Shown here: positions 18,096 to 26,149 of the stretch, in pieces
Numbering within the stretch: position 1 is the first letter of the stretch
Layout of the letters: the number at the start of each line of letters is the position of its first letter
Assembly: GCA_963788125.1 (NCBI GenBank)
Contig: CAWBFN010000003.1
Span: 62,001-126,000 of the forward strand
Reading direction: 5' to 3'
Length of the DNA: 64,000 bases
Origin: Bog-473 sp963788125
Lineage (GTDB): Bacteria; Actinomycetota; Acidimicrobiia; Acidimicrobiales; RAAP-2
Translations under genes and position numbers: made by a program
The notes under the pieces: model-generated
Seen by the model: the letters and a program-made list of their open reading frames with translations, nothing else
What the model was told of the DNA's origin: nothing
The model's database searches: none

Positions 18096-18255
18096 GGCCG
18101 CCCAGGTCCCTCGAGCAGGGCAAACAGACCTCATTGACCGCCAGCGGTGGATGTCGTTTGTCAAGGGGCTCAGGCGCCGGATGAAACTGCCGGTCGACAT
18201 CACTGCGAACTGACAGCCGATGGACGATCCCGGTCCGTCCTGCCATGCTGGGCGC

Positions 18256-18881
18256 ATGCAAGGCGCTCACCGCCTCGGACCACCGGTGGCCGGAATCCTC
18301 CTCACTGGGGGCACGAGCCGTCGTATGGGCTTCGACAAGGCATCTATCCCGATCGGGGGCGTCCCTTGCGCCGCGAGGGTCGCGAAGGTGCTGCGGGCGG
18401 TCGTCGCCCACGCCGTGGAGGTGGGTCCAGGGACCTCTGGGTTACCGGCGGTTCGGGAGGAGCCACCCGGCGGCGGGCCCTTGGTGGCCGTGTGTGCGGG
18501 AGCGAGAGCTCTCGAGGAGTCGGGAAGCACGCGGCCGGCGCTCGTGGTGGCCTGCGATCTCCCCCTGGTAACCGAGAGCGTTCTGCGGACCCTCGCCGAC
18601 TGGCCGGGGAGCCGTTCGGTAGTGCCGATGATCGGCGGTCGACCGCAGCCGCTGTGCGCGCGTTGGTCCGCGCGCGGGACCTGGAAGCGGCGGCAAACCT
18701 GGTCGGGGCCGGGATGCGGTCCATGCAGTCGCTCCTCGACCGACAAGACGTGGAGCTGGTCACCGAGGACCGCTGGCCGGGAGGGGTGGACCGGCGTGCG
18801 TTCACCGACGTGGACACACCCGCGGACCTGGAAAGACTCGCCCTGGGTTGGGACACGCCGATCCTCTCTGGACCAGGTTGA
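18256..18881 (+). pseudogene. mobA: Molybdenum cofactor guanylyltransferase MobA, frameshifted
   Basis: The N-terminal part reads in one frame from ATG 18256: LTGGTSRRMGFDK is the nucleotidyltransferase signature and VACDLPLV the metal-binding segment, through P-Q-P-L-C-A-R-W. Near 18660-18680, in a CCGCGCGCGGG run, the sensible sequence moves to another frame (DLEAAANLVGAG through TPADLERL) and ends at TGA 18881. A one-base loss explains it. Rejoined, the protein is about 208 residues, normal for MobA, which links GMP to molybdopterin. It is 31 bases upstream of moeA. ATG 18256 has no Shine-Dalgarno; CATGCT lies six bases upstream. Decay or sequence error are both possible. Confidence 0.85.
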
Positions 18882-18911
18882 ACCCGACCCGGTCGGGCGG
18901 GACGGCGACGG

Positions 18912-20189
18912 ATGATCTCTGTCGCTGACGCTCGCCAGTTCGTTCTCTCCGCCTGCGGAGCCCTCGCCCCTACTCGCGTAGCCATAGGTGCCGGCTCGGG
19001 TCATGTCCTGGCCGAGACCGTCCGGGCGACGGAGGCGGTGCCGCCCTTTGCCAATTCGGCCATGGATGGTTACGCGCTACGGGCCGCCGATACGGTCGCT
19101 GCACCGGCGCGCCTTCGTGTGGTGGGGTGCGTCATGGCGGGGGATGACCCCAGGGCCTTCGTGTCAGAAGGTGAGTCGGTTCGAATCATGACCGGCGCAG
19201 TGATGCCCCCCGGCGCCGACACCGTCTGCATGGTCGAGCGCGTCCGCGTCGAGGGGGACGGATCGTTCGTCATCGTCGAGGAGCCCGTGAGTCCGGGCAC
19301 GAACGTGCGGAGCGCCGGGGAGGACGTTGCCGCCGGCGAGGAGGTGTTCGGGCCGGGGACGTATCTCGGACCGGCCCACATCGGCGTGCTCTCGAGCCTC
19401 GGCGTCCAGAGTCTGCTCGTCCACCCACGTCCCACCGTGGGGGTGCTCTCCACGGGCGACGAGCTGGTCATGAGCAGCGGCCGGCGGGCGCCCGGGAAGG
19501 TCCGCGATGCCAACCGCCCGGCGCTGCTGGCCCAGCTCGGGGCAGACGGCTTCGGAACCGTCGACCTGGGCATCGCCGGAGACGACGGGGCGACCCTGGC
19601 CGCCTTCCTCCACGAGGCGGCGTCTCGGTGTGACGCGATCGTGACGAGCGGGGGAGTCAGCGTCGGTGACCGGGACATGATGAAGGCGGCGCTCGAGAAG
19701 TTGTGCGGACCGGCCATGCGCTCCCTGCAGGTGGCCGTCAAGCCGGCCCGGCCCTTCGCCTTCGGCCTGCTGGCGGCTACCCGAACCCCGGTCTTCGGGC
19801 TTCCCGGGAACCCGGTATCTGCCCTCCTCTCCTACCAGCTGCTCGTCCTCCCCGCGCTGCGCTCCATGGCCGGCTGTACCGTGCTCGATCGGCCCCGCCT
19901 GGCGGCCGTCGCCGAAGTCGACCTCCCCCGTCGGCGGGACGGCAAGCTGCACGTACTGCGAGTGACGGCCCGCGTCGGACCCGACGGGGTGCTTCGGGTG
20001 AGGTTGGCCGGTGGCCAGGGATCGCACATGCTGCGGGCCATGGCCCAGTCCAACGCCCTGGCTTTGCTCCCGGACGGGGAGGGCGTCCGCTCCGGTGGGC
20101 GCGTGGAGGTGCTCCTCCTCGATGCCGACAGGCTCTCCGCCTCACCGACGGAGCCTCCGTCGGTAGGATCCACGTCCGATGACACCTGA
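18912..20189 (+). CDS. moeA: Molybdopterin molybdenumtransferase MoeA
   Basis: A 425-residue MoeA, which inserts molybdate into adenylylated molybdopterin. Key motifs are in order: PPFANSAMDGYA near residue 40, MTGAVMPPGAD near 95, STGDEL near 180, TSGGVSVGD near 245 and FGLPGNPVSA near 295. Full length, with the usual C-terminal beta domain. It overlaps the downstream DUF6457 gene by 11 bases. The product could mature the molybdopterin oxidoreductase encoded 6 kb downstream at 26146. Confidence 0.96.
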   Translation: MISVADARQFVLSACGALAPTRVAIGAGSGHVLAETVRATEAVPPFANSAMDGYALRAADTVAAPARLRVVGCVMAGDDPRAFVSEGESVRIMTGAVMPPGADTVCMVERVRVEGDGSFVIVEEPVSPGTNVRSAGEDVAAGEEVFGPGTYLGPAHIGVLSSLGVQSLLVHPRPTVGVLSTGDELVMSSGRRAPGKVRDANRPALLAQLGADGFGTVDLGIAGDDGATLAAFLHEAASRCDAIVTSGGVSVGDRDMMKAALEKLCGPAMRSLQVAVKPARPFAFGLLAATRTPVFGLPGNPVSALLSYQLLVLPALRSMAGCTVLDRPRLAAVAEVDLPRRRDGKLHVLRVTARVGPDGVLRVRLAGGQGSHMLRAMAQSNALALLPDGEGVRSGGRVEVLLLDADRLSASPTEPPSVGSTSDDT

Positions 20190-20409
20190 CGCGTGGACCT
20201 GGATCGACCGCTACGCGGCGGCACTGGGCGTTGGCGCGCTCTCGCCGGCCGAGGCGGACGTCCTCCTCGATCTGGCCGGCACCGCCGCCCATGCATCCGA
20301 GCGCACCGCCGCGCCCTTGTCGTGCTGGCTGGCGGCTACGGCCGGGCTGACCCCGGCCGAGGCTCTCGCCGTGGCGAGAGACGTGGCGGACTCTCTTCGC
20401 CTCACCTGA
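20179..20409 (+). CDS. DUF6457-type small protein
   Basis: A 76-residue, mostly helical protein beginning DAWTWIDRYAAALGV and containing LLDLAGTAAHASERTAAPL. This matches the small actinobacterial DUF6457 domain often found beside or fused to MobA-like nucleotidyltransferases. It starts within the end of moeA (11-base overlap), so it is translationally coupled. A role in molybdenum-cofactor handling is inferred from context only. Confidence 0.75.
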   Translation: MTPDAWTWIDRYAAALGVGALSPAEADVLLDLAGTAAHASERTAAPLSCWLAATAGLTPAEALAVARDVADSLRLT

Positions 20410-20428
20410 TCACGCTGGGGATCCGGTC

Positions 20429-21625
20429 TTACGCCACGACCAGCTCGAGGGCGTTGTCCCGCATGATGCGGCGGATGCTGGCGTCATCGAACGCGATGAG
20501 GGCCTTGAGGTAGTCGGCCGGCTCGGCCGTCCCTTCGGCGTGGGGCCAGTCCGACCCCATGAGGATCTGCTCGACGCCGATGTGGGCGGCGAGGGTCGCG
20601 ATGTCCTCCTCCGGGAACGGCGAGACCCACACGTGCTGGCGGAAGATCTCCGACGGCCGCCCGCCCAGCGGCATGCCGAAGGCCGAGATGCGCCGGTCGA
20701 CCAGGCCGCCGACGTGGTCGAGGCGGTGCAGCAGGAACGGAACCCAGCCGCAGCCCAGTTCGATCGTGGCGACGTGGAGGTTCGGGAACCGCCCGAAGAG
20801 GTTGTGCAGCACGAGTGCACAGAGCGTGTCCATGATCGCCGTGTCGATCCCGGTCAGGGCGTGCTGGAGTAGTCGGGCCTCGGGGGTGAGTGGTGCCGGT
20901 GGCGCCGCCCACAGTTGCCGGTACTGCTCGGTGTAGGTCGAGGGGCCTTCGAGGGCGTGGTAGGTCACCAGCACGCCGGCCTCCTCTATCCGGGCCCAGA
21001 ACGGGTCGAAGTGCGGGTCAGCCGGAGAGCGCCCGTAGGCGGGACCGGGGCGGATCGTCACGATGCGTGCTCCACGGTCGAGCACCCACTCGAGCTCAGC
21101 CACCGCCCGATCCAGGTCGAGCAGCGACAGGTAGGGCGCGGCGTAGATCCGACCTCGGTAGTCGAAGCCCCAGTCGTCGTCCAGCCAGCGGTTGAACGCG
21201 TGGAAGCACTGGTAGAGCATGTCGCCGTCGTCGCTGAGGATGCCCTCCAGGGTGACGCCGAGGGTGGGGAAGAGCAGGGCCTTCTCCACGCCTTGGCGAT
21301 CCATGGTCGTAAGGCGGGCGTCCCGGTCACGGTACGCCGGGTCGATGGGCACGAGCTCGCCGTAGGCGGGCGCGCTCCGGTCCAGTCCGGCCTCCAGGTT
21401 CTTCAACGTCGCGTGGAATACCCCCGGCCGGGTGATGGGGTTGAACGTCGGATTGCCGATGACGTTCGCCTCGCGGGCTCCGAAGAACAGGCGACGCCGC
21501 TTTCCGTCGCCCTCGGCGAGCCAGCGCACATACCGCTCGGCCCGCATGCGCTCGCTGGCGTACCTCGTGAAGGCGTCCTCGGCCTCGTAGTAGTGGTTGT
21601 CGGCGTCGAACATGGCGAAGTCCAT
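20429..21625 (-). CDS. Amidohydrolase family 2 (PF04909) protein, paralogue 3
   Basis: A 398-residue amidohydrolase-2 protein starting MDFAMFDADNHYYE. The late motif is MGSDWPHAEG. It is most like the 54694-55908 paralogue: both share the DADxHYYE opening, NRWLD(D/E)(D/E)WGF, the I-x-P-G-P turn and the C-terminal RDNA segment. ATG 21625 is preceded by AAAGGGG at slightly long spacing; the frame extends to 21658 without a better site. It is divergent from a TetR gene that probably controls it. The reaction is unknown. Confidence 0.87.
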   Translation of the reverse strand: MDFAMFDADNHYYEAEDAFTRYASERMRAERYVRWLAEGDGKRRRLFFGAREANVIGNPTFNPITRPGVFHATLKNLEAGLDRSAPAYGELVPIDPAYRDRDARLTTMDRQGVEKALLFPTLGVTLEGILSDDGDMLYQCFHAFNRWLDDDWGFDYRGRIYAAPYLSLLDLDRAVAELEWVLDRGARIVTIRPGPAYGRSPADPHFDPFWARIEEAGVLVTYHALEGPSTYTEQYRQLWAAPPAPLTPEARLLQHALTGIDTAIMDTLCALVLHNLFGRFPNLHVATIELGCGWVPFLLHRLDHVGGLVDRRISAFGMPLGGRPSEIFRQHVWVSPFPEEDIATLAAHIGVEQILMGSDWPHAEGTAEPADYLKALIAFDDASIRRIMRDNALELVVA

Positions 21626-21702
21626 CGTCGAGATGCCCCTTTCGCTGTCATCACCCATTATGAAAACGAGACTCTTAGTACTGTCAATCGACGCGGGGTA
21701 CG

Positions 21703-22302
21703 ATGCCCAAGGTGACCAGCGCGACCAGCCTCGAGCAGCCCGAGCTGCGAACCTGGCAGCAAGCCCGCCGGGACCAGATCGTGCGCGCTGCCCTCGAGCT
21801 GCTCGAGGACGGTGACTACGAGACGATCCCGATCCGGCATGTCGCCGAGCGTTCCGGCTTCGCGCTGAGCACGCTGTACCGCTACTTCGACTCGAAGGAA
21901 CAGCTCTACGCGGCCGTGCAGGTCGAATGGGCCAGATCTCTCCAGGGAAACCTGCAGCGCAGGCCGCTTCGGGGCGAGCCGCGCGACCGGTTGCAGCAGC
22001 TCGTCCGGCGGGTCGTCCTGGCGTTCGAGCGCCGACCGCAGTTCCTGCGCCTGGGGATCGTGTTGGAGAACTCGGACGATGCCAACGCCGTGGCGCTGAC
22101 CAAGGAGGTGGCCGAACGCAACACCGCCAGCTTCCTCGAAGCGCTGCCGAACCTGCCCGAGGAGGTCGCCCTCCAGATCGTCTTCATCGTGACGAGTGTC
22201 CTCGACCGCCTTCTCCACCGCTATGCGCGGGGAACGGCGTCGATCGAGGAGGTGCTCCGCTCGGCGGAAGAGACCGTGGACTTCGTCTTCCGGGGGATGT
22301 GA
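21703..22302 (+). CDS. TetR-family transcriptional regulator
   Basis: A 199-residue regulator. The N-terminal helix-turn-helix covers about residues 18-68 with IPIRHVAERSGFALSTLYRYF, the typical TetR recognition helix ending in LYRYF and K-E-Q-L. The C-terminal ligand domain is unclassified. It is divergent from the amidohydrolase at 20429 and ten bases upstream of the carboxyltransferase, so it likely senses a pathway CoA ester and controls both directions. The 77-base spacer includes an AGTACT palindrome at 21677-21682. Confidence 0.92.
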   Translation: MPKVTSATSLEQPELRTWQQARRDQIVRAALELLEDGDYETIPIRHVAERSGFALSTLYRYFDSKEQLYAAVQVEWARSLQGNLQRRPLRGEPRDRLQQLVRRVVLAFERRPQFLRLGIVLENSDDANAVALTKEVAERNTASFLEALPNLPEEVALQIVFIVTSVLDRLLHRYARGTASIEEVLRSAEETVDFVFRGM

Positions 22303-22311
22303 GGAGGCGGA

Positions 22312-23865
22312 ATGGGAACGGCGTGGGATCCCGAGATCGACGAGCTGGAGCGGCGCCGTGCCATGGCGCTCGAGCTCGGTGGGACAGAGAAGGTCGATCG
22401 CCATCACGAGCAGGGCCGCCTGACGGTGCGCGAGCGCATCGATCTGCTCCTCGACGCGGGGTCGTTCCGGGAGGACGGCACGCTCACCGGCACGCCGACC
22501 TACGCCGACGGCGAGCTGGCGAACGTGCTGCCCGCCAACCTCGTGTGCGGGCGCGGCACCATCGAGGGGCGGCCGGTGGTCGTCTCGGGCGACGACTTCA
22601 CCATCAGGGGCGGCTCTTCGGATGCGGGGATCTTCACCAAGGCGATCTATGCCGTCCGCCTCGCCGTCGAGCGGCGCATGCCCCTCGTGCAGCTCGTCGA
22701 CGGCTCCGGTGGCGGCGGCGGCATGAAGGTCTACGAGCAGGGCATCTACACCACCACGCCGCCCATCCTGCGCGATTGGGAGCACGCGGTCACCGCGCTT
22801 GGCACCGTCCCCGTCGTATCGATGGTCGGCGGATCCGTCGCCGGTCTGGGTGCGCTGAAGGCATGCCAGAGCCACTACTCGGTGATGGTCCGGGGGACCT
22901 CGCAGGTCTTTGCCGCCGGTCCGCCCCTCGTGCGTCACACCCGCGAAGACGTGACGAAGGAGGAGCTCGGGGGCAGCGCCGTGCACACCCGCAACGGTGT
23001 CATCTCCGACGAGGCCGACGACGAGAAGGAAGCCCTCCAGAGGGTCCGGCGATTTCTCGGCTACCTCCCCAGCTCGGTGTTCGAGCTGCCGCCCGTACTG
23101 GAGTGCACCGACCCGGTCGACCGGCGTGACGACTGGCTCGCCGATGCCATCCCGCGCTCGGCCCGGCAGGTGTTCGAGGCGCGCCGGATCATCGAAGCCG
23201 TCGTGGACGAGGGCTCGTTCTTCGAGATCTCGAGGCTGTTCGGGCGGTCGATCGTCACCGGCCTGGCCCGCCTCGGCGGCCGGCCCGTTGCCGTGGTCGC
23301 ATCCGATCCCAAGCACTACGGTGGCGGGCTCGACGCCGCCGCCTGCCAGAAGCTCCGGCGTTTCATCGACATGGCCAACACCTTCCACCTTCCCCGTGTG
23401 GGCCTCTACGACATTCCCGGGCTGATGATCGGCACCCGTGCCGAGGCCGCCGGCACGGTGCGGTTCGCAGCGGAGACACTTGCTGCCGTCTACCAGACGA
23501 CAATCCCCCAGTGCGTCGTGGTGCTGCGCCGGTTCTTCGGGCTCGGCGCGGCGGCCCAGGTGAACCCCAACCTGCTCTCGCCGCTCTACGCGTGGCCGTC
23601 GGCCGAGTGGGGCTCCATGCCGTTCGCGGGTGGGATCGACGCCGCCTACCGCGCCGAGCTCGAGGCGAGCGACGACCCCGACGCGCTCCGCGCCGAGATC
23701 GAGGAGCGGTTCGCCTACGCCCGCTCACCGCTTCGTGCCGCCGAGAAGTTCGGGGTGACCGACATCCTCGACCCGAGGGACACCCGCGTCGTCCTGTGCG
23801 AGTTCGCGGCCACGGCCTACAGGGCGCTCGAGCCCGGGAAAACGACGACGACCATGCGGCCCTGA
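22312..23865 (+). CDS. Acyl-CoA carboxylase carboxyltransferase (beta) subunit
   Basis: A 517-residue biotin-dependent carboxyltransferase with both crotonase-like halves. The N-terminal half has RLTVRERIDLLLD and VSGDDFTIRGGS, with an oxyanion GGGGG-M segment near residue 140. The C-terminal half contains the GLMIG oxyanion region and ends in the EFAATAYRALEPGK tail. It transfers CO2 between carboxybiotin and an acyl-CoA. ATG 22312 has GAGGAGG upstream. A separate biotin carrier is encoded three genes on, but no biotin carboxylase is in the window. The start of the next gene follows by five bases. Confidence 0.94.
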   Translation: MGTAWDPEIDELERRRAMALELGGTEKVDRHHEQGRLTVRERIDLLLDAGSFREDGTLTGTPTYADGELANVLPANLVCGRGTIEGRPVVVSGDDFTIRGGSSDAGIFTKAIYAVRLAVERRMPLVQLVDGSGGGGGMKVYEQGIYTTTPPILRDWEHAVTALGTVPVVSMVGGSVAGLGALKACQSHYSVMVRGTSQVFAAGPPLVRHTREDVTKEELGGSAVHTRNGVISDEADDEKEALQRVRRFLGYLPSSVFELPPVLECTDPVDRRDDWLADAIPRSARQVFEARRIIEAVVDEGSFFEISRLFGRSIVTGLARLGGRPVAVVASDPKHYGGGLDAAACQKLRRFIDMANTFHLPRVGLYDIPGLMIGTRAEAAGTVRFAAETLAAVYQTTIPQCVVVLRRFFGLGAAAQVNPNLLSPLYAWPSAEWGSMPFAGGIDAAYRAELEASDDPDALRAEIEERFAYARSPLRAAEKFGVTDILDPRDTRVVLCEFAATAYRALEPGKTTTTMRP

Positions 23866-23870
23866 CGCCC

Positions 23871-25919
23871 GTGCTCGTCGTCGACCTCTCCCACTCGATC
23901 GCCGGCGCCTTCGCGACCCGCCTCCTCGCCCAGCGCGGCGAGGACGTCGTGGCGGCCGGCACCTTGTCCGGCTGGGCCGGCTCCTACCTGCGCTCGGGTG
24001 TCCCGACGGTCGATCGCTCCGAACTGTCCGATGTCGTGCGACGGGCCGATGTCGTCCTCAGCGGCTGGGACGCCGGGCACCCGTCCCACGACATCGACCT
24101 CGCTGCCGCCAACCCGTCGGTCGTGGAGGTCGTGGTCAGTACCTTCGGCACCGACGGCCCCTACGCCGGGCTGCGCGGCGGTCCCCTGGCCGAGTGGGCC
24201 GCCGGGGGCTACCTGGCCATCACCGGGCGGCCGGGCTGCGAGCCGTTGGCCGGCCCGGCCAACCTACCGGCCTATGTGGCGGGGTACGCCGGGGCTTCGG
24301 CCGTCGAAGTCGGGCTGCGCCTGCGGGACCGGGGCCACCCGTCGCCCCGGATCGATGTGTCGACGATGGAGGTGATGGCCTCGGCCCACCAGACGACGCT
24401 CTCGGACTACGCGGCGACCGGCGAGATACGGCGCCGGCGCCGGCACCCGCAGCCGATCCACCCGCTCGACCTGGTGAGGTCCGCCGACGGGTGGGTGAGC
24501 GTGGCGGCAGTGACGGACGCGCAGTTCGATGCGTTCGCCGCCGCCGTCGGTCACCCCGAGCTCGTCGTCGACGAACGGTTCGCCAACGGCCGGAGCCGGT
24601 ACGTCCATGCCGACGAGCTCGACGCGGTGGTGCGTGACTGGTTCACGGCTCGCCCGTCGGACCGGATCGTCGAGGTGCTGCAGGCGGCCCACGTGCCGGC
24701 CGTCTCGTTGACCAGTCCCGCCACCGTTCTCGACGACCCGCAGCTGGCCCATCGGGGTTTCTGGCAGCAGTGGAGCGACGGGAGGCAGACGGGACGCGCG
24801 CCGGGCGATCCCATCCACGTCCACGAGACGCCGTGCCCGCCGACGCCGCTGACCGAGGGCGAGCTGGCGCTGTCGGGCACCCTGGTGGTGGACCTCACCG
24901 ACTTCTGGGCCGGTCCGATGGCAACCCGCCTGCTCGCCGACCTGGGCGCCACGGTGGTGCGAGTCGAGCGACCCGGTTCCCGGCACCACGCCCACCCGGC
25001 CGGCCCCTTCGTCGACTGGAAGATGCACCGGGGGAAGCGGAGCCTCGCCGTGGACCTGAGGGCCGAAGACGGGCGAGAGGTGGTACGGGAGCTGGTCCGT
25101 CGTGCCGATGTGTTGGTCGAGAACTTCCGCCCGGGGGTGATGGCACGGCTGGGGCTGGCGTACGGCGATGTGGCGGCGTGCAACCCGGGCATCGTGTACC
25201 TCTCGCTCAGCGGGTTCGGACAGGATGGTCCACATGCGGCGTGGGCGTCGTTCGGCCCGCTCCTGGAGGCGGCCTCCTCCATGCAGGCCCGCACGGCGTA
25301 CGACGACGGTGTGCCGCTCCAACTCGGGCACTCGCTCCCGGACCCGGTGGGCGGTTTCGCCGGCCTGTTCGCCGTGCTCAACCGGCTACGGGCGCGGGCG
25401 ACGACCGGCGGCGGCGCCTATCTGGACATCTCGCAGCTGGAGGCGTATGCGGTCCTGTGCGGAGAGGACATCCTGCAGGCCTCGGTGGAGGGAACGTGGT
25501 CACCCCATCCGCGCCGTGGCCGGCTGCTCCGCTGCCGGGGCGAGGACGCGTGGGTCGCCCTCGAAGCGAGCGACGACCAGCTCGCCACGCTGGCCGAGGA
25601 GGCCCCCCGAGCGGACAAGTTCGAGGTGGCGGCCGCGGCAAGGGCCCAGGGACTGTGCGCCTTCGCAGTCCTCGACGCCGCCGACCTGGCCCACGATCCA
25701 CACATGGTCGAGCGTGGCTTCATCGTCGACGTCGAGCTGGCCGGCCGGGTGGGGCGGATGCCGTCGCTGCCGATGCACTCGGCGGAGCGTCTGTCGCGCA
25801 CCGGACAGCGGTCACCGGTGGCCGGTGAGCACACCGTCGAGCTCCTGGAGGCGTTGCTCGGCTATCCGGGGTCCCGTATCGACGCGCTGCTCGCCGCGGG
25901 AGCGGTCGCCCAGTGCTGA
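23871..25919 (+). CDS. Two-domain CaiB/BaiF (class III) CoA transferase
   Basis: A 682-residue fusion of two class III CoA-transferase domains. Domain 1 spans about 1-320 and is short at its N-terminus; its nucleophile-region Asp162 is in RIDVST. Domain 2 spans about 325-682 with a full LTDFWAGPMATRLLADLGA start and Asp519 in YLDISQ. Typical enzymes are single-domain and dimerise as interlocked rings, so the fusion may be a built-in heterodimer. The GTG start is five bases after the carboxyltransferase stop and has only a weak ribosome site, consistent with coupling. Expected role: moving CoA between acids. Confidence 0.9.
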   Translation: MLVVDLSHSIAGAFATRLLAQRGEDVVAAGTLSGWAGSYLRSGVPTVDRSELSDVVRRADVVLSGWDAGHPSHDIDLAAANPSVVEVVVSTFGTDGPYAGLRGGPLAEWAAGGYLAITGRPGCEPLAGPANLPAYVAGYAGASAVEVGLRLRDRGHPSPRIDVSTMEVMASAHQTTLSDYAATGEIRRRRRHPQPIHPLDLVRSADGWVSVAAVTDAQFDAFAAAVGHPELVVDERFANGRSRYVHADELDAVVRDWFTARPSDRIVEVLQAAHVPAVSLTSPATVLDDPQLAHRGFWQQWSDGRQTGRAPGDPIHVHETPCPPTPLTEGELALSGTLVVDLTDFWAGPMATRLLADLGATVVRVERPGSRHHAHPAGPFVDWKMHRGKRSLAVDLRAEDGREVVRELVRRADVLVENFRPGVMARLGLAYGDVAACNPGIVYLSLSGFGQDGPHAAWASFGPLLEAASSMQARTAYDDGVPLQLGHSLPDPVGGFAGLFAVLNRLRARATTGGGAYLDISQLEAYAVLCGEDILQASVEGTWSPHPRRGRLLRCRGEDAWVALEASDDQLATLAEEAPRADKFEVAAAARAQGLCAFAVLDAADLAHDPHMVERGFIVDVELAGRVGRMPSLPMHSAERLSRTGQRSPVAGEHTVELLEALLGYPGSRIDALLAAGAVAQC

Positions 25920-26149
25920 TCGAGGTCCGCAGCGAGGTCGCCGCCTTCGTGTGGCAGGTGAAGGTGGAGGTGGGCCAACCGGTCGAAGCCGGCGACGTCA
26001 TCGCCGTGCTCGAGTCGATGAAGATCGAGATCCCGGTGGAGGCACCGTCCGGGGGCGTCGTGTCGGAACTGTGCGTCGAGCCCGATGCGCAGGTCGAGGA
26101 AGATCAGGTGATCGCCGTCATCGACGACGGGAAAGGAGGCTCACCATGA
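25913..26149 (+). CDS. Biotin/lipoyl-carrier protein (BCCP-like)
   Basis: A 78-residue free-standing biotinyl domain. The acceptor lysine is Lys37 in VLESMKIEIP, the standard biotin-type hairpin with Met before Lys, flanked by VEVGQPVEAGDVIAV and the partner strand E-D-Q-V-I-A-V-I. GTG 25913 overlaps the CoA-transferase stop (GTGCTGA) and its own stop overlaps the next gene's start (ATGA), so the three genes are translationally coupled. It should carry CO2 for the carboxyltransferase at 22312; the biotin-loading enzyme and carboxylase are not seen here. Confidence 0.9.
   Translation: MLIEVRSEVAAFVWQVKVEVGQPVEAGDVIAVLESMKIEIPVEAPSGGVVSELCVEPDAQVEEDQVIAVIDDGKGGSP

Noticed and set aside
18147..18881. 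A complete plus-strand frame over the mobA region taken as an independent gene
   Set aside because: Only its C-terminal third resembles protein, and that part is the continuation of MobA after the frameshift.
21658..23388. 576-codon minus frame opposite the TetR and carboxyltransferase genes
   Set aside because: It spans two confirmed genes and its translation is low-complexity in H, G, R and V, as for antisense shadows.
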